Positions 50,869 to 59,733 of a DNA stretch of 64,000 nucleotides are shown piece by piece; the stretch's first letter is position 1, and each line of letters starts with the position of its first letter. The stretch lies in contig NZ_SNZA01000004.1 of assembly GCF_004363305.1 (NCBI RefSeq), positions 1 through 64,000 of the forward strand, in the 5' to 3' direction. Below the pieces are notes generated by a model. It was not told the DNA's origin. It did not search any database and saw only the letters and a program-made list of their open reading frames with translations. Source of the stretch: Marinomonas communis (GTDB lineage: Bacteria > Pseudomonadota > Gammaproteobacteria > Pseudomonadales > Marinomonadaceae). The position numbers were made by a program, and so were the translations under genes.

Positions 50869-50887
50869 GTTGTAGACATGCTACAAC
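50869..50887. repeat. Inverted repeat in the ribC / TraB-family gap
   Basis: GTTGTAG, ACATG, CTACAAC: a perfect 7-bp inverted repeat with a 5-bp spacer, 30 bp ahead of the ribC start. The size and symmetry suit a dimeric repressor site between two divergent genes. No regulator is identified. Confidence 0.4.
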
Positions 50888-50984
50888 AGCGTTCGGCTTG
50901 AGGATTGAAGAATTAATATACTAAACCGCCTCAACGCCTATATATCAAGGCATTGAGAGAGTTATCACACCACCTCTACATGGG

Positions 50985-50993
50985 TTATCCACA
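50985..50993 (+). promoter_or_regulatory. Consensus DnaA box
   Basis: TTATCCACA is a perfect match to the DnaA-ATP/ADP high-affinity box (TTATNCACA). It stands about 58 bp upstream of the chosen start of the TraB/GumN-family gene. A lone box may be chance or may link this promoter to DnaA; no cluster or AT-rich unwinding element is seen. Confidence 0.45.
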
Positions 50994-51042
50994 AGCATCG
51001 GGGATAAGCCTCTTTTTCATGCGACATATAGTAGACAAGTTT

Positions 51043-51972
51043 ATGCGTCCACAAGCGTTGTTCTTCAAGTTTATATTGGTCTCTGTTTTAGTTGTAGCTA
51101 AAGCTCAGGCTACGACCAGTACTTATCAACCTTTCATGTGGCAAGTGCAAAATCAAGGCGCGACAGTTTATTTAGTAGGATCTATTCACGCCCTGACACC
51201 CGACTTCTACCCTTTGCCAGCAGCTTACGAAAAAGCCTTCCAAAGCGCCGATCGATTAGCCGTTGAATTAGACCCAGAACAACTGGATCCCAACCAATCT
51301 GCCCGCTTAGTTCAATCAAAAATGTGGCTACCAAAAGGTGTCACCATCGACCGCTACCTAGATGACAAAAGACTGACTGCATTACAACAATTCGCGAAAG
51401 CCAACCAGTCTGACTACGAACGCATGTTACATATAAGACCTTGGATGCTAGTGGAGCAGTTGACCCAAGTTCAACTGAAAGATTCAGACTATCAAGCCGA
51501 GTACGGCATTGATCTACACTTTTTGAAACTAGCAAAGCAGAAGGGACTTCCTGTTTTGGAGATAGAAACCCTTTCTCAACAAATCAGTGCAATTGCAGAT
51601 ACGCCATTTCAAGCACAGCTTACCATGCTAGAAACCAGCCTAGATCAAATGGACGATGAAGATTACATGGCTAAAATGACCGAGTATTGGCGTCAGGCTG
51701 ATCCAGATGGTCTATATCAATTTGTCTATCAAGACGTACTCGACAACCCAAAACTAAAGCCCATGATGGAAGCCCTGCTTGACCATCGCAATCAACGCAT
51801 GGCGGATGTTATCAGTATATACCTTGGGCAATCACCTAACCGCTCTCAAACAACCTTTGTTGTAGTCGGTGCTTTACACCTAAGCGGCCCGAAAAGCATC
51901 ATCAAAGAGCTTGAGCAAAAAGGCTTTTACCCAAGGCCAATGTTTCAAGACAAAAACCTACAAAAACAATAA
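51043..51972 (+). CDS. TraB/GumN family protein
   Basis: TraB/GumN (PF01963-type) proteins are secreted or periplasmic and some are proposed metalloproteases; the role here is not known. The 309-aa frame from the ATG at 51043 has a signal-like N-terminus (MRPQALFFKFILVSVLVVAKAQA), then the family motifs YLVGSIHALTPDFYPLP, RLAVELDPEQL and the C-terminal VVGALHLSGPKSIIKEL. Earlier in-frame starts (50953, 51019) would add residues with no family character. Confidence 0.85.
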   Translation: MRPQALFFKFILVSVLVVAKAQATTSTYQPFMWQVQNQGATVYLVGSIHALTPDFYPLPAAYEKAFQSADRLAVELDPEQLDPNQSARLVQSKMWLPKGVTIDRYLDDKRLTALQQFAKANQSDYERMLHIRPWMLVEQLTQVQLKDSDYQAEYGIDLHFLKLAKQKGLPVLEIETLSQQISAIADTPFQAQLTMLETSLDQMDDEDYMAKMTEYWRQADPDGLYQFVYQDVLDNPKLKPMMEALLDHRNQRMADVISIYLGQSPNRSQTTFVVVGALHLSGPKSIIKELEQKGFYPRPMFQDKNLQKQ

Positions 51973-51993
51973 AAGCCCTATCAAAGAGCTTTT
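51971..51993. terminator. Weak terminator between TraB-family gene and glgC
   Basis: AAAAGC ... GCTTTT can pair with an 11-nt loop and is followed by TTATTAG on the plus strand. It lies between two convergent genes and covers the end of the plus-strand gene, but the stem is short. Confidence 0.4.
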
Positions 51994-52023
51994 ATTAGAA
52001 AACGGCTGATATAAAACAATGGA

Positions 52024-53289
52024 TCAAGCGCTAGTAGTGTGCTCCAGCTTGTCAACCATTTCTTGGGTAACCAAAACAATCCCATCATCATTTCGATAGA
52101 AACGCTTTGCATCCGCAACAGGATCTTCACCGATAATAGTATTAGGCGGAATTTTCGTATCAGAGTCCACAACAACGTTCGTCAGCTGGCAATGTCTGCC
52201 AATATCGCATCGTGGCAAAATGACGCACTTTTTAACATGAGAATACGAGTTCACTCGGACATTATTAAACAAAATAGATTGCTCAACCGTTGAGCCTGAG
52301 ACAATGCAACCAGCCGACACAACCGAATTTAAAGCCGTACCAATACGCTCTTCATAGTTGTAGTTAAATTTCGCCGCAGGGCGCTGATAATGCGTCGTAC
52401 GAATAGGCCAAGACTCATCGTATAAGTCTAATTCTGGTACCAGTTTGGTTAAGTCCATATTGGACTCCCAGTACGCAGTCAAAGTCCCCACATCACGCCA
52501 ATAAGGTTTATCGGGGTAACTATCATTAGGGATACAACTGTTAGCAAAATGGTGGGCTTTTATCTTTGAGCGCCCAACAAACATAGGAATAAGGTCTTTA
52601 CCAAAGTCATGACTTGAATCACAATCTTGTGCATCGTTCATGAGGTTTTCTCTCAAGAACTTCGTGCTAAAAATGTAGATCCCCATGCTCGCAAGAGAGA
52701 CGTTTGGATTGCCGGGCATGGTCGGTGGATTGGAAGGCTTTTCTTCGAAGGCAATGATATTATCATTTTCATCGACATGCATTATGCCAAATTGGTCCGC
52801 TTCTTTGACCGGTACTTCAATGCAAGCCACCGTCACATCCGCTTGATTTTCAATGTGTTCCTTGAGCATCACACTGTAATCCTGACGGTAAACGTGGTCA
52901 CCCGCTAAAATTAATATGTACTCGCTGTTTAGCTCATCGATCATTTTAAAATTCTGATAGACAGCATCAGCCGTACCACGATACCAGTCTTCTCCTGTTT
53001 GCTGTTGTGCAGGCCATAACTCTATGAATTCATTGAAATCAGAGCGCAAAAAGTTCCAGCCGCGCTGAACATGTTGATTCAAAGTGTGAGATCGGTATTG
53101 CGTGAGGACCGCAATTTTTCTCATCCCTGAGTTGATGCAATTGGAAAGCGGAAAATCGATTATTTTATACTTACCAGCAATAGGAACAGCTGGCTTCGAA
53201 CGGTGGTTAGTGAGATGTTTCAGTCGTGACCCCCGACCTCCCGCTAAAATAAGCGAGAGAGTACTCATACGCGCGGCATTCAAATCCAT
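52024..53289 (-). CDS. glgC: Glucose-1-phosphate adenylyltransferase
   Basis: GlgC makes ADP-glucose, the sugar donor for glycogen, and is the regulated step. The 421-aa protein has the substrate motif ILAGGRGSRLKHLT, RSKPAVPIAGKYKIIDFPLSN (split here), LAGDHVYRQDYSVML, FEEKPSNP and a C-terminal beta-helix with hexapeptide turns. It is divergent from glgA with a 97-bp gap. Confidence 0.96.
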   Translation of the reverse strand: MDLNAARMSTLSLILAGGRGSRLKHLTNHRSKPAVPIAGKYKIIDFPLSNCINSGMRKIAVLTQYRSHTLNQHVQRGWNFLRSDFNEFIELWPAQQQTGEDWYRGTADAVYQNFKMIDELNSEYILILAGDHVYRQDYSVMLKEHIENQADVTVACIEVPVKEADQFGIMHVDENDNIIAFEEKPSNPPTMPGNPNVSLASMGIYIFSTKFLRENLMNDAQDCDSSHDFGKDLIPMFVGRSKIKAHHFANSCIPNDSYPDKPYWRDVGTLTAYWESNMDLTKLVPELDLYDESWPIRTTHYQRPAAKFNYNYEERIGTALNSVVSAGCIVSGSTVEQSILFNNVRVNSYSHVKKCVILPRCDIGRHCQLTNVVVDSDTKIPPNTIIGEDPVADAKRFYRNDDGIVLVTQEMVDKLEHTTSA

Positions 53290-53386
53290 ATATCACCCTT
53301 ACTTTTTTTATCCAAGCCTCACACTATATTAGGCATTTATTAGGTATACTCTGGTCATATTACTAAATCAATACGAAAACTAAATT

Positions 53387-54820
53387 ATGAAAGTCCTATT
53401 TGCTTCATCTGAGATTCACCCTTTAATTAAAACTGGCGGACTTGCAGATGTTGCAGGTGCACTTCCAATTGCTTTAAGAGCAAAAAACATCGATGTTAAG
53501 CTGATCATGCCAGCTTACAGTGGCATTTTAGAAAAGTTACCACCTGTACAAAGCCGCCGCAATTTAGGCAACCCATTTTCGGTTGGTGATTTAATTCTTT
53601 TAGAAACCCATTTACCAGATAGCGACACTCCTATTTATCTCGTTCAATGCCAAAGCTTATTTGAGCGTGAAGGAGGCCCCTACCTCGACTCTCACGGCAA
53701 CGATTTTGCTGATAATGACATCCGCTTTGCTGCATTCTCTTGGGTGTGCGCGATGATCACTCAGTATGGACACTTGATCGACTGGCAACCTGACATTCTG
53801 CACTTGAACGATTGGCAAACAGGTTTTGCTGCAGCCTACCTTGCTGCTTGGCGCCTAGAACACCCTCCTGTCGTAACCACCGTCCATAACCTTCGCTACA
53901 ACGGCAGCTTTCCGATTGAACAGTTTGATCGTGTTCGACTGCCACATGATTTATTGAACCTACATGGTATGGAGTTTTATGGGCGCTACTCTGCCTTGAA
54001 AGCCGGCCTCGTATATGCCGACGCCATCACAACAGTCAGTCCGACTTATGCCAATGAAATCCTAACTCCTACTTATGGCGATGGCTTAGATGGCACACTT
54101 AAAGCAGTTCGACACAAACTCTTCGGCGTGTTAAATGGCGTGGATTATAACGAATGGTCTCCTAGCATTGATCCATACATTCATACTCACTATGACCTTC
54201 ACAGCATTGACCAAAAGCTTTACAACAAACTAGCGCTGCAACGTGAAAACGGCCTTCCTGAGAGCCCTGAGGCTCCGGTATTTGGCGTGGTAAGCCGTCT
54301 AACCGAGCAAAAAGGATTAGACCTCATTCCCGATGCTATTGAGTCTGCTCTAGAAAAGGGTGCAATGTTCATTTTGCTTGGTTCTGGTGACAAAGTACTA
54401 GAACAACAGTATTTAGCTTTACAAGAACGATACCCTGATCAAGTCAGCATAAGAATTGGCTACGATGAAGCCTATTCTCATCGACTCCAGGCTGGTATCG
54501 ACATGCTGTTGATTCCGTCTCGATTTGAACCCTGCGGACTCACCCAGCTGTACGCTTTAAAATATGGAACCCTGCCAATTGTTCGCAGCACCGGCGGACT
54601 TGCTGACACTGTATTTGAGGAAGGCCAGCATGCGAATGGGTTTGTATTTCAACATGCCAACACCGAAGATTTGAAATCTGCTATTGAACGCTCACTAGTC
54701 GCTTTCAATGACCTTGAAGGATGGCGCATTAAACAGATTCAAGCCATGTCACAAGATCATAGCTGGGATCGCGCCACAGCGACTTGGATTAACCTATACC
54801 AATCGCTATTAAACGCCTAA
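53387..54820 (+). CDS. glgA: Glycogen synthase
   Basis: GlgA adds glucose from ADP-glucose to glycogen (GT5 family). The 477-aa protein has the N-terminal KTGGLADVAGALP motif, LHLNDWQTG and the C-terminal RFEPCGLTQLYALKYGTLPI with STGGLADTV. The pair glgC // glgA is present alone; glgB, glgX and glgP are not within the window. Confidence 0.96.
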   Translation: MKVLFASSEIHPLIKTGGLADVAGALPIALRAKNIDVKLIMPAYSGILEKLPPVQSRRNLGNPFSVGDLILLETHLPDSDTPIYLVQCQSLFEREGGPYLDSHGNDFADNDIRFAAFSWVCAMITQYGHLIDWQPDILHLNDWQTGFAAAYLAAWRLEHPPVVTTVHNLRYNGSFPIEQFDRVRLPHDLLNLHGMEFYGRYSALKAGLVYADAITTVSPTYANEILTPTYGDGLDGTLKAVRHKLFGVLNGVDYNEWSPSIDPYIHTHYDLHSIDQKLYNKLALQRENGLPESPEAPVFGVVSRLTEQKGLDLIPDAIESALEKGAMFILLGSGDKVLEQQYLALQERYPDQVSIRIGYDEAYSHRLQAGIDMLLIPSRFEPCGLTQLYALKYGTLPIVRSTGGLADTVFEEGQHANGFVFQHANTEDLKSAIERSLVAFNDLEGWRIKQIQAMSQDHSWDRATATWINLYQSLLNA

Positions 54821-54827
54821 AATGAAA

Positions 54828-54853
54828 AAGGCCGCTATACGGATAGCGGCCTT
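54828..54853. terminator. Terminator between glgA and a solute-binding protein gene
   Basis: AAGGCCGCTAT, ACGG, ATAGCGGCCTT is an 11-bp perfect stem. The T run lies on the minus-strand side, so it best serves the convergent solute-binding gene at 54883, though it can also stall transcripts of glgA. Confidence 0.8.
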
Positions 54854-54882
54854 AAAACATGATCTAAATAATCGAAAATCAC

Positions 54883-55719
54883 TTAAAGTTTGCTTGGTCC
54901 TTCGCGCCACTCCGTTAGTGCATCCATCAGCACATCCTGAGGTACACTTTCATCGACTAACTCACGCAGTGCAATGGCTATCTTGCTCTTCAATTCAGGC
55001 GTATTGCATGGAGATTCTTTAGAGATAGTTAAAAATAACCCTTCACTGCTAATGGCTGGCTCAACCGCCGATACAACATTCTCAAGTCCCATTTTTTGAA
55101 CATAGGCAGCGCCAGGGTTTTTCTCGTACAGCACAAAGTCCGCACGACCTGCTCCTAGCATTGACAAGGCTTGCTCTAGGCTAGCCACGGTTAACAAATT
55201 CAAATTCTGCTTGGCATAAGCATCGAACTCTTGACCAAAGCTATTATTAATGACGGTGACTCCCCAGCGCCCCTTTAAATCCGGCCAAGAACTGTAGTGA
55301 AATTTTGCCACTGCTGACTGCCACACAACGCTTTTTGTAAACATCATGGCAGGAGAAAAATACTCCATATAATCTGCGCGCTCAGAGGTATAAAAAGCCC
55401 CTGCCATCAAATCAACTCGACCACTTCGCACTTCTTGCTGGGAGCGAGACCAAGGCCCAACATAAACCGTCTCAATAGGTATCTGTATTTTCTTACTTAA
55501 CTCGGACATGAGATTGGCCACAGCGCCATGTAGCAATGAGCTATTCTCCACCTGCCAGAGAAAAGGTGGGTATTCAGGATTACCGGTTGCCCTAAGGGAA
55601 GTGCAACTTGCGCTATCTTCCGTTGCGGCGAAAGCATGAGAGCCAAACAGAGCTCCTAACACCAACGCTGGTGCCAAACTTTTTGTTATAGTGCCTTTTA
55701 TAGTTAAAAATCGAGTCAT
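54883..55719 (-). CDS. Periplasmic substrate-binding protein
   Basis: The 278-aa precursor (from the ATG at 55719) has a signal peptide ending GSHAFA and a type-II periplasmic-binding fold of the amino-acid-ABC / SBP_bac_3 kind, with EYPPFLWQV, QEVRSGRVDLMAGAFYTSERADYM and LGAGRADFVLYEKNP. No ABC-transporter membrane or ATPase genes are adjacent, so it may be an orphan receptor or sensor. Ligand unknown. Confidence 0.85.
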   Translation of the reverse strand: MTRFLTIKGTITKSLAPALVLGALFGSHAFAATEDSASCTSLRATGNPEYPPFLWQVENSSLLHGAVANLMSELSKKIQIPIETVYVGPWSRSQQEVRSGRVDLMAGAFYTSERADYMEYFSPAMMFTKSVVWQSAVAKFHYSSWPDLKGRWGVTVINNSFGQEFDAYAKQNLNLLTVASLEQALSMLGAGRADFVLYEKNPGAAYVQKMGLENVVSAVEPAISSEGLFLTISKESPCNTPELKSKIAIALRELVDESVPQDVLMDALTEWREGPSKL

Positions 55720-55850
55720 TGTAAGCACTTCACTACTTCGCTAGTCATTTTAAAGCTACGCCACCACTCTTCTAAAGCGTGGCGCAATGCACACAGAAAA
55801 CCATATATATCAGCGAATTACAAATCTGAATTCGATCCAAGTGTTCAACT

Positions 55851-58142
55851 TTAAAATGGCCAGATACATGAAGTGCTCGATCTAGGCTGAGTCCCCTCTA
55901 TAAATGCCAGCTCAACTTTTTCATCACATCGGTCTGCTGCGATTTCAAACTCATCTTTTGTTACTTGGTAGTAAGCCGCACCAGAAGGCAATGCTTTAGG
56001 CAATGACTGCTGCGGAAGGGCTTTAGCGAAATCAATCCAAACCCATTGCGCCCCGGAGCTGCCAGTAATATTCATTGGGGCATTATCGTCTTGCCCAAGC
56101 CATACGGTACTTAAATAATCCCCCGTAATAGCGACAAACCAACTATCCCTCTGGTCATTCGTCGTTCCCGTTTTGGCCGCGAATCGAAGCCCCGGAAGCT
56201 GAGCTTGAGCGGCCCTCGCTGTGCCAATTTCAGGGGACTTAGTCATCCCAGCTAAAGTGACCGCCAAAGCTTCTTTGGTAAACGGAACAGAGCTGGATTG
56301 ATCAAAACGCTTCAGCACCTTACCACTTTGGTCCATCACAGATAAAACCACCCCTAACTCCGCGCTTTGGCCTGTTGAGGCTAACGGTTGATACAGTCTT
56401 GCCACCTCAAATGGGGATAGCTCTAGTGAACCTAGCGCAACAGACGGATACATGGTAAATGGCCTTTTCACACCTAAGTCTTTAAGTGTTTGCGCCACTC
56501 GGTCAAAGCCAAGCTGACTCGCTAGATCAATCGTTGCCAAGTTGTAGGATTTGGCCAACGCTTCATACATAGGCACTTCACCATGACTTGTGCGGCTGTA
56601 GTTTTGCGGCTGCCATAAAGTGCTCCCTACCTTGAACTGCTGCGGTGCATCCTCCAATCGATCCCACCATGTGAAGCGACCTGTTGCAATCGCCGTTAAA
56701 TATATTGAAGGCTTCACCAATGAGCCAATGGGTCGAACCGCTCCCAAAGCGCGATTAAAGCCGCTGTAGAGTTTATCGGAAGACCCTACCACCGCACGAA
56801 CCTGCCCCGACAAGCGATCCGTCACCACCATTGCCCCTTGTAGGCCACGTAGCTCGGTCTTCTGCTGTTCTAAAGCACTAACGCGTCCTTGCATGGCTGC
56901 CAGCGCATTTTTTTGTGCTCGAATATCAAGGCCGGTATAAATTTTTAAATTCTCAGTCGCCAACGCTGAAGCGTCAAAATCTCGCTCTAACTGCATGGAC
57001 ACCAAATCCAAGTAGTCACCAAAGACCGAACGGCGTTTGCCTTCTTTGGTCACTCGCAATGGCAGCTGTTTTAGCGCGTTTGCATTGCCTTGCGTTAATC
57101 GTCCTTGTTCATACAACAAATCAAGCACCACATTTCGTCGCTGCTTAGCTCTTTCGGGATGTCGACGTGGATTATAAATCGAAGGACCTTTCACCATTCC
57201 CACTAGCAATGCTTGCTCAGCAAGGTTTAGCTCTCCTAGCGGTCGCCCATAAAAATACTCACTGGCTGCGGCAAAGCCGTGCAATGCACTACTGCCCTCT
57301 TGAGCCAAATACACCTCATTAATGTAAGCAGTGATGATGTCTTCTTTGCTATAACGGTACTCAAGTAGCAACGCCATAAATACTTCTGTAATTTTTCTGG
57401 AATAGGTCCTGTCTGACGTCAGAAACATATTCTTGATCAACTGTTGCGTTAGCGTTGAACCGCCTTGACGCCGACTCCCAGAGCTCAGGTTGACCCAGGC
57501 CGCCCGCGCAATACCGGTAAAAGAGATGCCAAAATGAGAAAAAAACTCTCGGTCTTCAGTAATGGTCAAAATATCAATCAGACTTTTCGGGATCTCTTCA
57601 AACACCAGTATGTCCCGGTTTTCAGTGTTACCGCCGTACAAGTAACCGACCTTTTGCGGCTCAAGTGTGGCGGTACGATAGCGTTTACCTGAAACATCTT
57701 GAATCTGTAGTGTGCCATTAGCAAAGGAGAATATACGCCTTGAGGCTGGGTGATACCCCGTATGGTCCATATAATCACGAAGATGAGCGCTGACCTTGGT
57801 TTGACTTCTAGCTGCCCAACCTATTTTCTGGCTGTTCTTTCCGAAGCGATAACCATAATCCATCAATACTTGTTCAAGATCTTGTTTGCGCCACGGGGCT
57901 CCGTCTAACAACACCAGCGGAGCACTGTACACTTCAGAAGGTACTTGCCATTTCTGCCCTTCAAAGCGCGCCACAACTTGTTTATCTAACCACCAAATCC
58001 AAACGGCGAAAGGGATACTCGCTAATATCACTAGTAGCAATAGCCATTTACTCAACCGCTTTAGAAACGAGGGCTTTTTCCCTTTGTTTTTACGTTGAGT
58101 AGAGGCGCTTTTGGAAGTTTTTGAGGAGGCTTTTTTAGTCAT
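55851..58142 (-). CDS. mrcB: Penicillin-binding protein 1B
   Basis: PBP1b is a bifunctional peptidoglycan synthase anchored in the inner membrane. The 763-aa reading (ATG at 58142; a TTG at 58178 is also open) starts with a basic Lys/Ser-rich tail, a TM helix (about 34-54), the UB2H-type domain, the GT51 transglycosylase with ITEDREFFSHFGIS, RRQGGSTLTQQLIKN and the transpeptidase with SxxK in GSLVKPS, the SYN motif (SYNLATIDLA) and KTGTTN. The C-terminus ends CIWPF. Confidence 0.95.
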   Translation of the reverse strand: MTKKASSKTSKSASTQRKNKGKKPSFLKRLSKWLLLLVILASIPFAVWIWWLDKQVVARFEGQKWQVPSEVYSAPLVLLDGAPWRKQDLEQVLMDYGYRFGKNSQKIGWAARSQTKVSAHLRDYMDHTGYHPASRRIFSFANGTLQIQDVSGKRYRTATLEPQKVGYLYGGNTENRDILVFEEIPKSLIDILTITEDREFFSHFGISFTGIARAAWVNLSSGSRRQGGSTLTQQLIKNMFLTSDRTYSRKITEVFMALLLEYRYSKEDIITAYINEVYLAQEGSSALHGFAAASEYFYGRPLGELNLAEQALLVGMVKGPSIYNPRRHPERAKQRRNVVLDLLYEQGRLTQGNANALKQLPLRVTKEGKRRSVFGDYLDLVSMQLERDFDASALATENLKIYTGLDIRAQKNALAAMQGRVSALEQQKTELRGLQGAMVVTDRLSGQVRAVVGSSDKLYSGFNRALGAVRPIGSLVKPSIYLTAIATGRFTWWDRLEDAPQQFKVGSTLWQPQNYSRTSHGEVPMYEALAKSYNLATIDLASQLGFDRVAQTLKDLGVKRPFTMYPSVALGSLELSPFEVARLYQPLASTGQSAELGVVLSVMDQSGKVLKRFDQSSSVPFTKEALAVTLAGMTKSPEIGTARAAQAQLPGLRFAAKTGTTNDQRDSWFVAITGDYLSTVWLGQDDNAPMNITGSSGAQWVWIDFAKALPQQSLPKALPSGAAYYQVTKDEFEIAADRCDEKVELAFIEGTQPRSSTSCIWPF

Positions 58143-58195
58143 AGGGCGGAGTATAAAGAGCATCAACGCTATCAGCAATTCAAGGAGACTAACCT

Positions 58196-58303
58196 ATGAC
58201 TTTATTTTCAAAATCGATACACTTTAACGTTATAAATATGAAAAAGGGCTACCACTTTGTGGAAATTAAGTCAGTTACAGTCGGATACCATCAATGCGCT
58301 TAA
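58196..58303 (+). CDS. Short ORF with strong ribosome site upstream of the Rieske gene
   Basis: A 35-codon frame opens with ATG at 58196 behind a strong Shine-Dalgarno (AAGGAGA, 8 nt upstream) and ends within the Rieske-like frame (58257) in another reading frame. It encodes MTLFSKSIHFNVINMKKGYH and a short tail, with no known motif. It could be a leader peptide whose translation couples to the Rieske gene, or the real start if a frame error exists. Confidence 0.4.
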   Translation: MTLFSKSIHFNVINMKKGYHFVEIKSVTVGYHQCA

Positions 58304-58598
58304 AGATCACGAATGCATTGCCATGGAGGTAGCCTCTCAGAAACTGGTTGTATTTAACCTTCATGGCCAACGGTTTGCCTTTCGCAACCGCTGCCCGCAT
58401 CAAAACAAGAAACTACTCACTGATCAGTCGCATTGTTTTGATGAAACCTTTTCTCTCGTTGAATGTCCATTACATGGCGCACAGTTTTTGCCTTCATCTG
58501 GCGCCTGTGTTTCAGGACCATGCTTGGGCCACAAACTCGAACGATACCAATTTATTTGGCAAGACGATGATCTCTTTTTATCAAGGTCAGAGCATTAA
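58257..58598 (+). CDS. Rieske-type [2Fe-2S] protein
   Basis: The 113-aa frame from a TTG (58257) carries a full Rieske pair: C46-x-H48 (RNRCPHQ) and C70-x2-H73 (ECPLHGAQF), typical of ferredoxin components that feed electrons to oxygenases or of small assimilatory nitrite-reductase-like subunits. No oxygenase or reductase gene stands beside it. The start is uncertain because TTG has only a modest Shine-Dalgarno (AAAGGGC). Possibly co-regulated with the marR-type gene 57 bp downstream. Confidence 0.8.
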   Translation: MWKLSQLQSDTINALKDHECIAMEVASQKLVVFNLHGQRFAFRNRCPHQNKKLLTDQSHCFDETFSLVECPLHGAQFLPSSGACVSGPCLGHKLERYQFIWQDDDLFLSRSEH

Positions 58599-58655
58599 GA
58601 GTCCTTTAAACGCTCCGATTCAACACACTTAATAGACAAAACAATAAATAGAACC

Positions 58656-59105
58656 ATGGCAAAATTTGAACGCGATATACAAACAGCATTAATTGGTATC
58701 ATTTCCGGCTTAAAGCATGCGATGAGATATGCGATGAACGACAGCGACATTCCCCTGTCGCCTTTGTATTTTATTATTCTCAAGATGATTCATGATTGCC
58801 CTAACTGCACACCCATGCTCATTGCTCATCGCTGTGGACGAGATAAAGGGCAAGTCACTCGTTTGGTCAAAGAGCTAGAGTCGCAGTCCATGGTAGAACG
58901 ATTCCCAAACCCCGAAGACAAACGCAGCTTTTTCCTTCGTTTAACAGAACAAGGCAAAACCTGCTTTGGAACGTTAGAACGTTATGATATCGATGCATTA
59001 GAAGCCATGACTCATGGCTTAACTGACGAGCAACTTCAGCACTTCTTAGACATTGCTAACATTATGAGTGAGAACTTAAGCCTATACCAAAAATCTACTC
59101 ACTGA
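58656..59105 (+). CDS. MarR-family transcriptional regulator
   Basis: The 149-aa protein has the MarR winged-helix-turn-helix: a helix pair with TPMLIAHRCGRDKGQVTRLV and VKELESQSMVERFPNPEDKRSFFLRLTEQG (wing; quoted in pieces). MarR proteins bind as dimers to nearby promoters and are often released by small phenolic ligands. The target could be the Rieske gene just upstream. Its 3' end overlaps the end of the HD gene by 11 bp (convergent). Confidence 0.88.
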   Translation: MAKFERDIQTALIGIISGLKHAMRYAMNDSDIPLSPLYFIILKMIHDCPNCTPMLIAHRCGRDKGQVTRLVKELESQSMVERFPNPEDKRSFFLRLTEQGKTCFGTLERYDIDALEAMTHGLTDEQLQHFLDIANIMSENLSLYQKSTH

Positions 59106-59733
59106 TCTCAGAGGCCAATTGATCGAGAAAAGTTCGCATAAATTGGGAGCGGCGCTGCGCCTCTTTACGGCCGCTAAAAGTTTGAAACGAACTGTCTAAA
59201 CTCAAAAGCTTTTTGTAAAAGTGATCGACTGTATAAAGAAGATCATTCGGCTCACGCTCTCGGCAAAATGGATCCAATGCTTCGTAGAGACTACGGTCAA
59301 GCCGTCCACCCACCATCATACATCTAGCGATCCCGATCGCACCGAGAGCATCCAAGCGATCAGCATCTTGTACCACCTTTGCTTCAAGCGTTCGAGGGGT
59401 AACTTGTGCACTATAGCTGTGGGTAACAATGGCGTGTTGAATGGCACAAATATCAGCGCTATCAAACCCCAGCCTTTTTAGGAACGGCTCTGCTTTTGTT
59501 GCTGAGTCAAACGATGCTTGCGCTCTTTTAGGGTCATCCTTTGGATAATTGACCAGGTCGTGTAGCCATGCAGCCGCCGCAACAATGAGAACATCCGCCC
59601 CTTCTTGTAACGCAAGCTTTTTGCTCTGATGCACCACTCGCCCCAGATGTTCCAGATCATGAGCGCTATCCTGTTCCATCTCATCAACTAAATAGACTTT
59701 GCAGGCCTGTTCTAACGTATCAAGGGTTAACAT
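59095..59733 (-). CDS. HD-domain metal-dependent hydrolase
   Basis: The 212-aa protein has a complete HD signature: His25 (AHDLEHLG), His58-Asp59 (WLHDLVN) and Asp123 (QDADRLDALG). It resembles the YedJ-type cytoplasmic HD hydrolases; the substrate is unknown (nucleotide-type phosphomonoester or diester suspected from family). Its ATG shares one base with the stop of the GGDEF/EAL gene upstream (TAATG), so the two are translated together. Confidence 0.85.
   Translation of the reverse strand: MLTLDTLEQACKVYLVDEMEQDSAHDLEHLGRVVHQSKKLALQEGADVLIVAAAAWLHDLVNYPKDDPKRAQASFDSATKAEPFLKRLGFDSADICAIQHAIVTHSYSAQVTPRTLEAKVVQDADRLDALGAIGIARCMMVGGRLDRSLYEALDPFCREREPNDLLYTVDHFYKKLLSLDSSFQTFSGRKEAQRRSQFMRTFLDQLASEISE

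Noticed and set aside
50840..50952. FMN riboswitch upstream of ribC
   Set aside because: The leader before the ribC start is too short and has none of the conserved RFN-element segments.
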